From contig UQZJ01000003.1 in NCBI GenBank assembly GCA_900545495.1, positions 1 to 64,000 on the forward strand: a DNA stretch of 64,000 nucleotides, in the 5' to 3' direction. Under the pieces are notes generated by a model that was not told where the DNA came from, ran no database searches, and saw only the letters and a program-made list of their open reading frames with translations. A program made the position numbers and the translations under genes. Position 1 is the stretch's first letter. Every line of letters starts with the position of its first letter. Origin of the DNA: an uncultured Eubacteriales bacterium. GTDB taxonomy: Bacteria; Bacillota; Clostridia; Oscillospirales; Oscillospiraceae. Shown here in pieces: positions 57,085 to 64,000 of this stretch.

Positions 57085-57987
57085 TTACGCCTTCAGGCAG
57101 CGCAGCACTGCCATCAGAATGGAGTAATACTTGCTGTCAGGGGTGTCGGCGCGGCTGGTGATGATGACCGGGCAGGACGCGCCGCAGATGGTGCTGGCCA
57201 TGGTCTTCCCTGCAATGTAGGTGCAGGCCTTGTACAGCACATTTCCGATCTCGATGAACGGCACCAGCAGGATATCCGCCTGACCGGCCACGGGGTCGTG
57301 GATGGCCTTGTGCTTCACAGACTCCATGGAGATGGCGCCGTCCAGCGCCAGCGGGCCGGAGATAACGCAGCCCTCCACGCCCCGCTCCGCGATCTCCTTG
57401 GCGGACACGGTGGACGGCATCTTCTCGGTCACATTCTCCACGGCGGACAGCACCGCCACCTTGGGGCAGTCGATACCCAGCGCACGGGCCACGGGCAGCG
57501 CGTTCTCCACGATGCCGATCTGCGTCTCCACGTCGGGAGCGATGTTGATGGCGGCATCGGTGATCATGACGAAGCGGCCCTCATACTCAAAAATACCGCA
57601 CTGGCTGACAAGACGGCGGCCGCCGGTGGGGATCAGACCCGTCTCCTTGTTCAGGATGGCGCGTGCAAAGTTGGAGGTCTGGAGGATGCCCTTCATGGGG
57701 ATATCCGCCTTCCCTTCCCGCACCAGCTGTACGGCGATCTTGGCGGCCTCCAGCTCCTCGCCGTCGAAATCCACGATCTCATAGTCCTTCTCGCTCTCGC
57801 CCATCTCGTGCAGCATGGCGATGATCTCGTCCTTCTTGCCTACCAGCGTACCCTCGACAACACCCTTGCGGCGTGCGTTCACCACGGCGGACAGAGCCGG
57901 CTCGTCATGGGCGTTGGCCAGCGCGATGCGCTTTTTCATGTTCTGGCTCAGTACATAGTTTTCCAGTTCCTTGAAATTGGTCAGCAT
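57085..57987 (-). CDS. Phosphate acetyl/butyryltransferase family protein (copy 2)
   Basis: 300 residues. KKRIALANAHDEPALSAVVNARRKG, ADIPMKGILQTSNFARAIL, VMITDAAINIAPDVETQ, SGPLALDGAIS and ADILLVPFIEIGNVLYKA place it in the PTA_PTB family, closest to phosphate butyryltransferase. It shares domain order with the copy at 12473 but is clearly diverged. ATG 57987 follows GGAGGT. No kinase gene adjacent. Confidence 0.85.
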   Translation of the reverse strand: MLTNFKELENYVLSQNMKKRIALANAHDEPALSAVVNARRKGVVEGTLVGKKDEIIAMLHEMGESEKDYEIVDFDGEELEAAKIAVQLVREGKADIPMKGILQTSNFARAILNKETGLIPTGGRRLVSQCGIFEYEGRFVMITDAAINIAPDVETQIGIVENALPVARALGIDCPKVAVLSAVENVTEKMPSTVSAKEIAERGVEGCVISGPLALDGAISMESVKHKAIHDPVAGQADILLVPFIEIGNVLYKACTYIAGKTMASTICGASCPVIITSRADTPDSKYYSILMAVLRCLKA

Positions 57988-58151
57988 ATTGGTATACCTC
58001 CACGAAATTTGTTCCGATGATTGACGGGAATACTTCAACGCGGCTTATTATACGCTTTTCCTCGGCAAAAGACAACCGTGCCGGAAACATTTTCTTGCAA
58101 ACCGCCCCGGTTTACGGTATACTGACAGAAATATGTACAGGAGGTCCTCCT

Positions 58152-58472
58152 ATGTTCTGGGATATTCTTTTTTACGGCATCATCATTGTGGGCGCGATTC
58201 TGATGATCTCGCTGACGGCTTATCGCATCGACTGGGCCAGACATCCCGAGAAGTATAAGGATCTGGAGGAGGACCCGGACAAGGTGGCGTACCGTCAGAA
58301 GAAGGAGGCGGACAAGAAGGCCGCCGCCAAGAAAGCCAAAGAGAAGGAAAAGGCGCTCAAGCGGCAGAAGCGTGTGGACAAGATCAACCACTACCGCGCC
58401 ATCAGTGGACAGACGCCTATCGGTCTGGACGGCAAGCCCAAGGATGGCAAGAACAAGAAAAAGAAAAAATAA
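58152..58472 (+). CDS. Small membrane protein with Lys-rich tail, unrecognised
   Basis: 106 residues. One N-terminal membrane helix (ILFYGIIIVGAILMISLTAY, about 5-24) then an acidic stretch and a long Lys/Ala-rich helical tail ending in KNKKKKK. No family recognised. GGAGGT lies six bases before ATG 58152. The RBS region AGGAGGTCCTCCT is self-complementary. Closed by a strong terminator just before the mobile element. Confidence 0.75.
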   Translation: MFWDILFYGIIIVGAILMISLTAYRIDWARHPEKYKDLEEDPDKVAYRQKKEADKKAAAKKAKEKEKALKRQKRVDKINHYRAISGQTPIGLDGKPKDGKNKKKKK

Positions 58473-58475
58473 CAG

Positions 58476-58509
58476 AAAAGCACCGCGGCAGCGCCGCGGT
58501 GCTTTTGCA
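58476..58509 (+). terminator. Terminator of the 58152 gene
   Basis: 14-bp stem AAAAGCACCGCGGC / GCCGCGGTGCTTTT around AGC. Confidence 0.92.
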
Positions 58510-58516
58510 TCTTTTA

Positions 58517-58558
58517 CATCGCTTGACAAGGGCACACAGCCCTTTGTCGTGTGCGATG
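58517..58558. other. Hairpin at the element edge, possible attachment site
   Basis: Outer arms CATCGC (58517-58522) / GCGATG (58553-58558) and inner arms GACAAGGGC / GCCCTTTGTC. It lies between the last chromosomal terminator and the recombinase stop, where a serine-recombinase att site would be expected. Confidence 0.45.
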
Positions 58559-58570
58559 GATAAGTAAAAG

Positions 58571-60076
58571 TCAAATTTTCCACTCAATCGAAACGTGCTC
58601 GTCGGTTGCGCGGATCTGTGAGATCAGGCCGTCGGCAACCTGCCGCCTGTCCTCGAAGTCAATTTCTTCCCATTGGTTGAGGTAGACCGACAACCGCTCG
58701 ATCTGCTCCGGGGACATGGTTTCCGCCGACAGCGCCGCAATCTCTTTTGTCAGGGCTTGGCGGCGTGTGTCCAGCTCCTCGATTTTGCTGTTGGCATAGG
58801 ACAGCAGCACCGCATTAGCCCCGGTCAGAGTATTCAGCAGCTTTTCAATCTCGTCCTCCACGCGGGCAAGCTCCATGTTCAGCGCGGTCAATTTGGGATT
58901 GACCGTTTCCCGCTTTGCCGTCAGCGTCTGGAACTCGGACAGCTTCTTGACCATCTCGCCGTACAGAAACCTTTCAAATTCCCGTGTGCGGAGTGTCCCG
59001 CAGCCGTCACAGCTTTTACTGTCGGCCCGCTTGGAGCAGCGGAGATATTGAACGCCTGTCGGATTGCCAACGCTCATAAGCGCGTACCCGCAGCGGCCAC
59101 ACTTGACCTTTCCGGCAAGCCATGTGTTCTTTGCCTTGCGCCCGCCTTGGAATGTCTTGTTTGCCATGAGCTTTTTCCGGCAGCGCAGCCATGTATCAGA
59201 CGATACCAGCCCCTCGCTGGGAGCCAGAACAAGTATCTGATCTTTCAGGTGCTTGTTTTTTCTTTCCTGCACGTCCCGGCCCTGATAGAGATAGCAACCG
59301 TTTGTCCCGGCAAAATCTGTAGCTTCATTGACTACCACCGTACCCTGGCTTTTGAAGAACTCGTACATATCGAGGTCGGCCTGTGCGTAAATGGGGTTTC
59401 TCAAAAGCTGGGAGATAAAGCCACGTTTCATTTCCTTGCCGTAGATCAGGATGCCCTCGTCGGCAAAGTAGCGGGCGATGTCCCCGAAAGAGATTCCGGG
59501 CTGGGAGTACATTTCAAACATCAGCTTTGCAATATCTGCCGTTTCCGGGTCAGGCTTCATCATTTTTGTGCGGATGCCCTCAATGGTGGTCGGCTCCAGT
59601 TGGAAGCCGTAGGGGGCCGCACCGCTCATGTGAAAACCGTGCTGGCAGCGGGAATAGTAGGCATCGGTCACGCGCTTTTGGATAGTTTCACGTTCAAGCT
59701 GGGCAAACACAATGCAGATATTCAGCATGGCCCGCCCCATCGGGGTGGACGTGTCAAACTTTTCCGTAGAGGAAACGAACTCGACATTGTATTCCTGAAA
59801 AGTTTCCATCATGGTTGCGAAGTCCAAAATGGAACGGCTGATACGATCCAGCTTGTAGACCACCACGCGCTTGATCAGGCCCCGGCGAATATCGGCCATC
59901 ATTTCTTGGAACTTGGGCCTGTCGGTATTCTTGCCGGAATAGCCCTTGTCGGTGTACTTGCGGAAATTGCCTCCTCTCAATTCATACTTGCAGAACTCAA
60001 TCTGGCTTTCAATGCTGATACTGTCCTTGCGGTCAACGGACTGTCTGCCATAAATAGCATCTTCACGAATAATCAT
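58571..60076 (-). CDS. Large serine recombinase (site-specific integrase)
   Basis: 501 residues. N-terminal resolvase domain with the nucleophile Ser13 in YGRQSVDRKDSISIESQ and the active-site stretch VVVYKLDRISRSILDF. Then the recombinase domain (GAAPYGFQLEP...DPETADIAKLMFEMYSQPGISFGDIARYF), a zinc ribbon (CGRCGYALMS...CSKRADSKSCDGCG) and a C-terminal coiled coil (ALNMELARVEDEIEKLLNTL). Mediates integration and, with a directionality factor, excision; none is seen here. GGAGCACCAA precedes ATG 60076. Intact by reading. Confidence 0.95.
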   Translation of the reverse strand: MIIREDAIYGRQSVDRKDSISIESQIEFCKYELRGGNFRKYTDKGYSGKNTDRPKFQEMMADIRRGLIKRVVVYKLDRISRSILDFATMMETFQEYNVEFVSSTEKFDTSTPMGRAMLNICIVFAQLERETIQKRVTDAYYSRCQHGFHMSGAAPYGFQLEPTTIEGIRTKMMKPDPETADIAKLMFEMYSQPGISFGDIARYFADEGILIYGKEMKRGFISQLLRNPIYAQADLDMYEFFKSQGTVVVNEATDFAGTNGCYLYQGRDVQERKNKHLKDQILVLAPSEGLVSSDTWLRCRKKLMANKTFQGGRKAKNTWLAGKVKCGRCGYALMSVGNPTGVQYLRCSKRADSKSCDGCGTLRTREFERFLYGEMVKKLSEFQTLTAKRETVNPKLTALNMELARVEDEIEKLLNTLTGANAVLLSYANSKIEELDTRRQALTKEIAALSAETMSPEQIERLSVYLNQWEEIDFEDRRQVADGLISQIRATDEHVSIEWKI

Positions 60077-60100
60077 TTGGTGCTCCTTTCCGTGTAGGAG

Positions 60101-60864
60101 CTACCAAACCTTACACCTATACAAAAGCGTTTCCGCCTTCGTCCAGAACGGATCGCCCTCCTTGCCCTCGCCCTTGGTGTTGGTGATCAGGGCGTTCACG
60201 AATTTCAGGATGTCGGCCTCGTTGCGGATATACGACAAAGGGTTATAGTGCATGGACTTGGAAAAGTCGATGCTGTTGAACACCTTGATCTGATAGCCCC
60301 GGCGCTGGAGAAAGGCCCCGACCTGCCCCAGCAACCGCCCTTGGGGTCTACCACCACATAGGAAGAATGGGCTTGAAGCAACTGCGGCGTGAGCCAAAAG
60401 CGGGTCTTGCCGGAGCCGGATGAGCCGATGCCGCAAAAATTGAGGTTGCGGGCATTGGCGGGATTTTTGGGGCGGGTGTTCATGGTGAGCCGTTCCGTGG
60501 CGGTCAGCAGCATATTGTTTTCAAACTTGGAGTCAATGAACGGCTTGATGTCCTTTTCCGTTCCCCAGCGGGCTGTGCCGTACTCGGCATCGCGGCGAAA
60601 TTTCTTTGCTTTTTTCGCCTTGCAGTAGATCAGCAGCCGGAAGCCGACTGCGCCCACAATGCCGACAAACCAATCCAGCGGGGCAAGGCCGGGGGCAAAG
60701 CTGGCAAAGGCCGCGCCGATGGTCTGGCCCAGCCCCAGCAGCTTTTCCTCGAAGCCCGCGCCAGCGGCCAGACGGTACGCCGTACCGATTTTCAGGCAAA
60801 ACCAGCCGATGAACAGGTACGGGATATTCGGAAGAACATACTTCCTGATTTTATCTGTCGCCAT
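60101..60864 (-). pseudogene. VirD4/TraG type IV coupling protein, frameshifted and truncated
   Basis: The N-terminal part reads on one frame from ATG 60864: two membrane segments, YGTARWGTEKDIKPFIDSKF, Walker A GIGSSGSGKTRFWLTP, SSYVVVDPKGG. At about 60332-60339 one base is missing relative to the family. The protein then continues in another frame (LLGQVGAFLQRRGYQIKVFN, HYNPLSYIRNEADILKFVNALI, FWTKAETLLYR) to a stop at 60101. The remaining ~350 residues of a normal coupling protein, including Walker B, are absent: the serine recombinase start is 25 bases away. PcfB overlaps the start by 14 bases. Confidence 0.85.
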
Positions 60865-61306
60865 GCGCCGCCTCCTTTGTCAGTTCCCGCTGGGGCTGCT
60901 TTTTCACCTGATCCTCTGCCTGCCGGAGCTGCTCCCGAATCGGCGTCTGCCGGGACTTGGCCCGTTTCAGTTCCAAACGGGAATACTCGGCAAAGCAGCC
61001 TGTGATAGCGTCGGCCTGCCGCGCCTTGAACAGAAGCAGATATTTTTCATCCCCTACACGGCGGATGGCGTAGTCCACACCCCATTTCCGGGCAACCTTG
61101 TCAAACAGCTTGGGCGTATCCACCTCAATGGCGTTGGTGTCCCCACCGTGGCCCATGAGTTTCCGCACACTCTGCTTGCCGTGGGGTGTCTGCGCCTTGC
61201 GGTGCTCCTTGGCGATCTTCCGGCCCACGGCTGCCACCACATAGGCCAGCGCACGGGCGGTCAGCTTGGATGCCTTGACGCTGACGGCGATGGTCTGCCG
61301 GGACAC
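60851..61306 (-). CDS. pcfB: PcfB-family conjugation protein
   Basis: 151 residues as written from GTG 61306. SRQTIAVSVKASKLTARALAYVVAAVGRKI with a basic, helical C-terminus matches PcfB (DUF3801), which works with the coupling protein in conjugative transfer. AGGAGGT (61329-61335) lies seven bases before codon 61319-61321, which is ATC in frame (IVGDEVSRQT). The ideal start codon is thus not canonical, and GTG 61306 is the nearest alternative. Directly upstream of the coupling-protein gene, as in other ICEs. Confidence 0.75.
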   Translation of the reverse strand: MSRQTIAVSVKASKLTARALAYVVAAVGRKIAKEHRKAQTPHGKQSVRKLMGHGGDTNAIEVDTPKLFDKVARKWGVDYAIRRVGDEKYLLLFKARQADAITGCFAEYSRLELKRAKSRQTPIREQLRQAEDQVKKQPQRELTKEAAHGDR

Positions 61307-61366
61307 TTCATCTCCGACGATAGCTTACACCTCCTTTGCCCTCTGGCCACCGTGACCAGAAGCGGC

Positions 61367-62080
61367 CTATCTGTCCTCACGGCTGGCGGGGAGCCGCAGC
61401 TTTTCCTCGTTCAGCGCCGAACGGTCTATGACCTCCTGATACGCCGCCATCTGCTCCCGGATATTCAGCTTGGGATAGGCGAAGATGCGGTGCTCCGGGG
61501 GAATGTCCTCCATCCCGTGATACCGCTCCACAAAGCTGCCGCCGTTATTGAACACATAACCGCCGGGGGCAAAATGGCCGCCATCGTTGATCCGTGCGTC
61601 CCGCCCGTAGGCTTCAAAGTCGAAGTAGGGCAGCACATTATCCGGCACATCCAGCATTTCCATTTCCTCGATGTAGACCCGGCCCAGCGCCTCCTCGCTG
61701 TCAATGCCGGGGTAGAAGTCATAGCAATCCAGATTTTGCGCGAGATTGATCAGGTCATGGACGCTGCCTGTGTATTCGCCGCTGTCAATGACGGCTTCAA
61801 ACTTTTCAATATCGCTCTGGTCGAGGTCAGACAGCACATGGGCCAGATGGTTCAACTCGTCAATGCTTTCATACTCGCCCAAATGGTCATACAGGCCCAG
61901 CACATCACCGTCAAATGAGGTAATAAAGATTTCCTCATACCGTACCCCATCCACGCCGATGCGCTTCAAAAGGGCCTGCACCTCCTCCGTGGTGGCCGGG
62001 AATTTCAGCGTTTCGCCCACAAGCCGCCCCTCGTTATATTTGCCGAGGTTGGTAATGTAGGCTTCAAACAGGGATGACAT
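61367..62080 (-). CDS. ArdA-like antirestriction protein
   Basis: 237 residues, acidic. EAYITNLGKYNEGRLVGETLKFPATTEEVQALLKRIGV at the N-terminus and ELNHLAHVLSDLDQSDIEKFEAVIDSGEYTGSVHDLINLAQNLDCYDF are typical of the ArdA family (DNA-mimic inhibitors of type I restriction). Such genes protect incoming conjugative DNA. It starts two bases after the preceding stop, with a weak RBS, so translational coupling is likely. Confidence 0.88.
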   Translation of the reverse strand: MSSLFEAYITNLGKYNEGRLVGETLKFPATTEEVQALLKRIGVDGVRYEEIFITSFDGDVLGLYDHLGEYESIDELNHLAHVLSDLDQSDIEKFEAVIDSGEYTGSVHDLINLAQNLDCYDFYPGIDSEEALGRVYIEEMEMLDVPDNVLPYFDFEAYGRDARINDGGHFAPGGYVFNNGGSFVERYHGMEDIPPEHRIFAYPKLNIREQMAAYQEVIDRSALNEEKLRLPASREDR

Positions 62081-62081
62081 A

Positions 62082-62423
62082 TCAGCGGCGGCCCTGACGC
62101 TTTACGGTCAGGATGCCGTCTAACGTGGTCGCCGTGATCCCCAGCCGCTGGGCCACGGCCACATCGTTTTTCATACTTTCCGTGGAGATACTGCCGCACA
62201 CCACCAGCACATGAGAGCGGCGGAGCAGATCACGGCCCATGTCGATGCCGCTTTTATGCTCCTCGGGAACGGCGTCGTTCAGGAAAAGCGGCTGATAGAG
62301 CGTGGGGCAGATGGGCGAAAAGCCCGCCTCATAGACAGCGCGGCAATACTTGGCGGCCTGCTCCGTCGCCTCGCAGGGATCGCCGCTCCACGCGGCGGTG
62401 ATATACGCAAGGGGTCGTTTCAT
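62082..62423 (-). CDS. Nucleotide-hydrolase-like small protein (DUF4406/DUF7768 type)
   Basis: 113 residues. PLAYITAAWSGDPCEATEQAAKYCRAVYEAGFSPICPTLYQPLFLNDAVPEEH and DLLRRSHVLVVCGSISTESMKNDVAVAQRLGI resemble nucleoside deoxyribosyltransferase-like Rossmann proteins common on Clostridial ICEs. Biochemical role unknown. GGAGGTTTTCAAA precedes ATG 62423. Confidence 0.78.
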   Translation of the reverse strand: MKRPLAYITAAWSGDPCEATEQAAKYCRAVYEAGFSPICPTLYQPLFLNDAVPEEHKSGIDMGRDLLRRSHVLVVCGSISTESMKNDVAVAQRLGITATTLDGILTVKRQGRR

Positions 62424-62678
62424 TTTGAAAACCTCCATTTTTATAATGTAGTGGGTCAACCTTTTTCCCCCGCCCTTTTCCAATCTTGGAAAAGGGGGCG
62501 GCTCTGGAGGATATACCCCCGCCGCTTGCCGGAGAAAAAGCACAGCCGGGGCAGGCGGTCAAGGGCAAGGCCGCCGGACACGGCGGGGCAAAGCCCCCTT
62601 GACAGCCCACTCCCGCCTGTGCTCGATTACGGGCGGCGACGGGGGATATAACCGCAAGAGCCATATCCTATCGGGGCA
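62424..62678. other. Structured intergenic region in the element
   Basis: Contains a hairpin near 62468-62502 (CGCCCTTTTCC / GGAAAAGGGGGCG) and a long imperfect stem 62539-62623 (AGCACAG..., ...CTGTGCT; GTCAAGGGC / GCCCCCTTGAC). No credible gene. Candidate for a structured leader or a transfer-related site. Confidence 0.5.
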
Positions 62679-62710
62679 GCAAAAAGCCTCTGGTCATAGT
62701 GGCCAGAGGT
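62679..62710 (-). terminator. Terminator of the ParB-like gene
   Basis: On the minus strand, directly after the stop, CCTCTGG pairs with CCAGAGG around a nine-base loop and is followed by CTTTTTG. Confidence 0.85.
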
Positions 62711-62712
62711 CG

Positions 62713-64000
62713 TTACTTTTCCATATCCATTTTCTTGTCGGGCTTGGCAAGCTCGGGCGGCTGCCGCTCTTTCCAGTCCTCCAGCAGCGTCATGATCTGG
62801 TCTTTCATCTGCCGGGGCGTGGCCTCCTTGCCAAAAAACTTTTCCAGTTCAGCGCCAGTAATGATCACGTCACGATCCTCCTTTTTCTTTTCTTCACACA
62901 AAATACCGTCGATCACGTCCGGGGAGAGCTTGTTTTCCTTGTCCAGCTCACGGAGCCGTTTTGCCTGACCCTTGGAGGGCGAAGCCTGCTGGCCCTCAAT
63001 GGACACGGCGATATACTTCTGGTGCTTGGGGCGCACACGGGAAATTTCCACAGCCGGGGTGAAAGACAGCTTTCCGTCATCCATCGTCTGCTTCAATTCC
63101 GGCACAAGATCATTGAGCCAGATATACCGCTGCACGGTTTTTACGCTCATGCCGTTGCGTTGGCCCACGCTTTCAAGTGAGAGCTTTCCGGCCTCGGCGC
63201 TGTCACCCCGCGCTCCCTGATGCTTGATGGCCTCATACTGCATTTTCAGGGACATAGCCTTTTCGCTGGGCAAAATCGTTTCACGCTGACGGAGGTTGTC
63301 GTCCGTCATAGCGAGAATAGCCTCGTCATCCGTCATATTGCGGACGATACAGGGCATATTGCGATACCCGGCAAGTTGGCTGGCCATCTGGCGGCGGTGG
63401 CCCGCGATGATCTCATAGCCGCCGCCCTCACGGGGACGCACCAGCGCGGGCTGGTTGACACCGCCGTTGCGGACGCTCTCCACCAGAGATTTCATTTCCG
63501 CATCGTCACGGACAGCGAAAGGATGATCCTTGAACGGATGCAGGTCGGAAAGGTCAAGATAGACGATTTCCTCTTTTTCGCCTCTGGTAGCGTCACGGGG
63601 CGTAGGCGGCACTTCCGGGGCCGGGGGCGCTGCCTTTTCTTCGGGGGCCGCATGGGTCTTGCCAGCCTTGGGCGGCTTACCCTGCTCCGGGGCCGTTTTT
63701 TCCGCCTTGGGCGGACGGCCTCGGCGTGGCTTCTCCGCCTTTTCCTCTTTCTTGGCCCCCGGCTCTGTGGGCGCAGCTTTTTCGACTTTTGCAGTGCGGC
63801 CCCGTTTGGGCTTGGGCTCCTCCGGCTCCGGCATGGGCTTTTCCCATTCCTGCTTGCTGTACTCGGTGACGGAAACGGGCGGGGCCTCCGGCTCCTTTGG
63901 GGTGTCCGGCGGAGCGTCCCTTTCCGGCGCGGGACGCACAGCGGAAAGGTCAATCACCTTTGCGGACGGAGCGGGGCCGCCGCCCACATCAGGGATCTCG
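62713..64000 (-). CDS. ParB/Spo0J-type protein of the element (5' end beyond window)
   Basis: The frame stays open to the right edge (EIPDVGGGPAPSAKVIDLSAVRP), so the start is probably outside; GTG 63987 is a possible internal start. A long low-complexity Lys/Pro/Glu/Ala region with AT-hook-like RGRPPK and RRGRPPK motifs precedes a ParB nuclease-like domain (HPFKDHPFAVRDDAEMKSLVESVRNGGVNQPALVRPREGGGYEIIAGHRRQMASQLAG). A helix-turn-helix domain follows (SLESVGQRNGMSVKTVQRYIWLNDL). Likely maintenance or regulation of the element. Confidence 0.88.
   Translation of the reverse strand, partial: EIPDVGGGPAPSAKVIDLSAVRPAPERDAPPDTPKEPEAPPVSVTEYSKQEWEKPMPEPEEPKPKRGRTAKVEKAAPTEPGAKKEEKAEKPRRGRPPKAEKTAPEQGKPPKAGKTHAAPEEKAAPPAPEVPPTPRDATRGEKEEIVYLDLSDLHPFKDHPFAVRDDAEMKSLVESVRNGGVNQPALVRPREGGGYEIIAGHRRQMASQLAGYRNMPCIVRNMTDDEAILAMTDDNLRQRETILPSEKAMSLKMQYEAIKHQGARGDSAEAGKLSLESVGQRNGMSVKTVQRYIWLNDLVPELKQTMDDGKLSFTPAVEISRVRPKHQKYIAVSIEGQQASPSKGQAKRLRELDKENKLSPDVIDGILCEEKKKEDRDVIITGAELEKFFGKEATPRQMKDQIMTLLEDWKERQPPELAKPDKKMDMEK

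Larger units (their letters stand above)
58517..64000. mobile_element. Left end of an integrative/conjugative element (runs off window)
   Basis: Minus-strand genes in the order typical of Clostridial ICEs: ParB-like, nucleotide-hydrolase-like, ArdA-like, PcfB, VirD4/TraG, then a large serine recombinase at the chromosomal edge. The coupling gene is frameshifted and truncated. The right end is outside the window. The left boundary is set by the recombinase and the hairpin at 58517-58558; the exact att core cannot be seen from one end. Confidence 0.8.

Noticed and set aside
1..64000. CRISPR arrays, tRNA or rRNA genes
   Set aside because: No regularly spaced repeats and no TTCGA-loop/acceptor-stem patterns were seen on either strand; the only tandem repeat found is the Fn3 coding repeat.

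Overview
This window is GC-rich (around 60 percent by eye) chromosomal DNA of a spore-forming, anaerobic Gram-positive bacterium. It is most likely a gut Clostridia of the Oscillospiraceae / Flavonifractor-Oscillibacter group. The clues are the sporulation genes (spoIIP, two SpoIIM-family genes, spoIVA, a sigH-like sigma factor), a T-box leader, type III glutamine synthetase, PPi-type phosphofructokinase, type III pantothenate kinase, split transketolase, and Firmicutes gene order (dxs-tlyA-nadK-argR-recN; ruvCAB; queA-antiporter-tgt-yajC). No tRNA, rRNA or CRISPR array was seen.

Layout. 1-3.5 kb: a partial secreted transglutaminase/Fn3 protein, spoIIP and a Cys-rich small protein. 3.6-7.7 kb: a minus-strand one-carbon operon fhs-fchA-folD plus a CmpB-like membrane protein; FolD has lost its cyclohydrolase residues and FchA next door can supply that step. 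7.8-9.2 kb: guanine deaminase behind a variant purine riboswitch with a terminator. 9.4-19 kb: a DivIVA-like protein, asnA, an aminotransferase, a phosphate acyltransferase, a YkvI-type permease, glnN, and the gltX/SpoIIM-family pair. 19.2-21 kb: a NifU-like scaffold gene with its partner GGGtGRT gene, whose function is unknown. 21-22.6 kb: four small unrecognised genes. 22.7-29.6 kb: a ~670 nt OLE noncoding RNA followed by its protein partner oapA, then dxs, tlyA, nadK, argR and recN. 29.7-31.3 kb: tyrS behind a tyrosine T-box. 31.4-36.9 kb: queA, a cation/proton antiporter, tgt, yajC and a TIGR04086 protein whose Shine-Dalgarno lies inside a terminator hairpin. 37-41 kb: spoIIM-xerD and ruvCAB. 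41-45.4 kb: sigH-like, zinc ribbon, DUF1858, trmK, Nif3-like, yebC and a TetR regulator. 45.5-54 kb: spoIVA, then a central-carbon block (gapdh, coaX, PPi-pfk, fba, GNAT, split transketolase). 54.1-58.5 kb: an amidase-domain protein, a tyrosine recombinase, a lower-GC regulatory islet with inverted repeats and an XRE regulator, a second phosphate acyltransferase and a small membrane protein.

58.5-64 kb: the end of an integrative/conjugative element on the minus strand. It reads (in transcription order) ParB-like, a small nucleotide-hydrolase-like protein, ArdA-like antirestriction, PcfB, a frameshifted and truncated VirD4/TraG coupling protein, and a large serine recombinase at the chromosomal junction. 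The element runs off the right edge and looks decayed at this end.

The most interesting signals are the OLE RNA/OapA locus, the riboswitch in front of a purine-degrading gene, the FolD/FchA division of labour, the GGGtGRT/scaffold pair and the broken junction of the conjugative element. Start codons were chosen by Shine-Dalgarno spacing, so several differ from the longest possible open frame. All family calls rest on reading the translated sequence; no database search was run.
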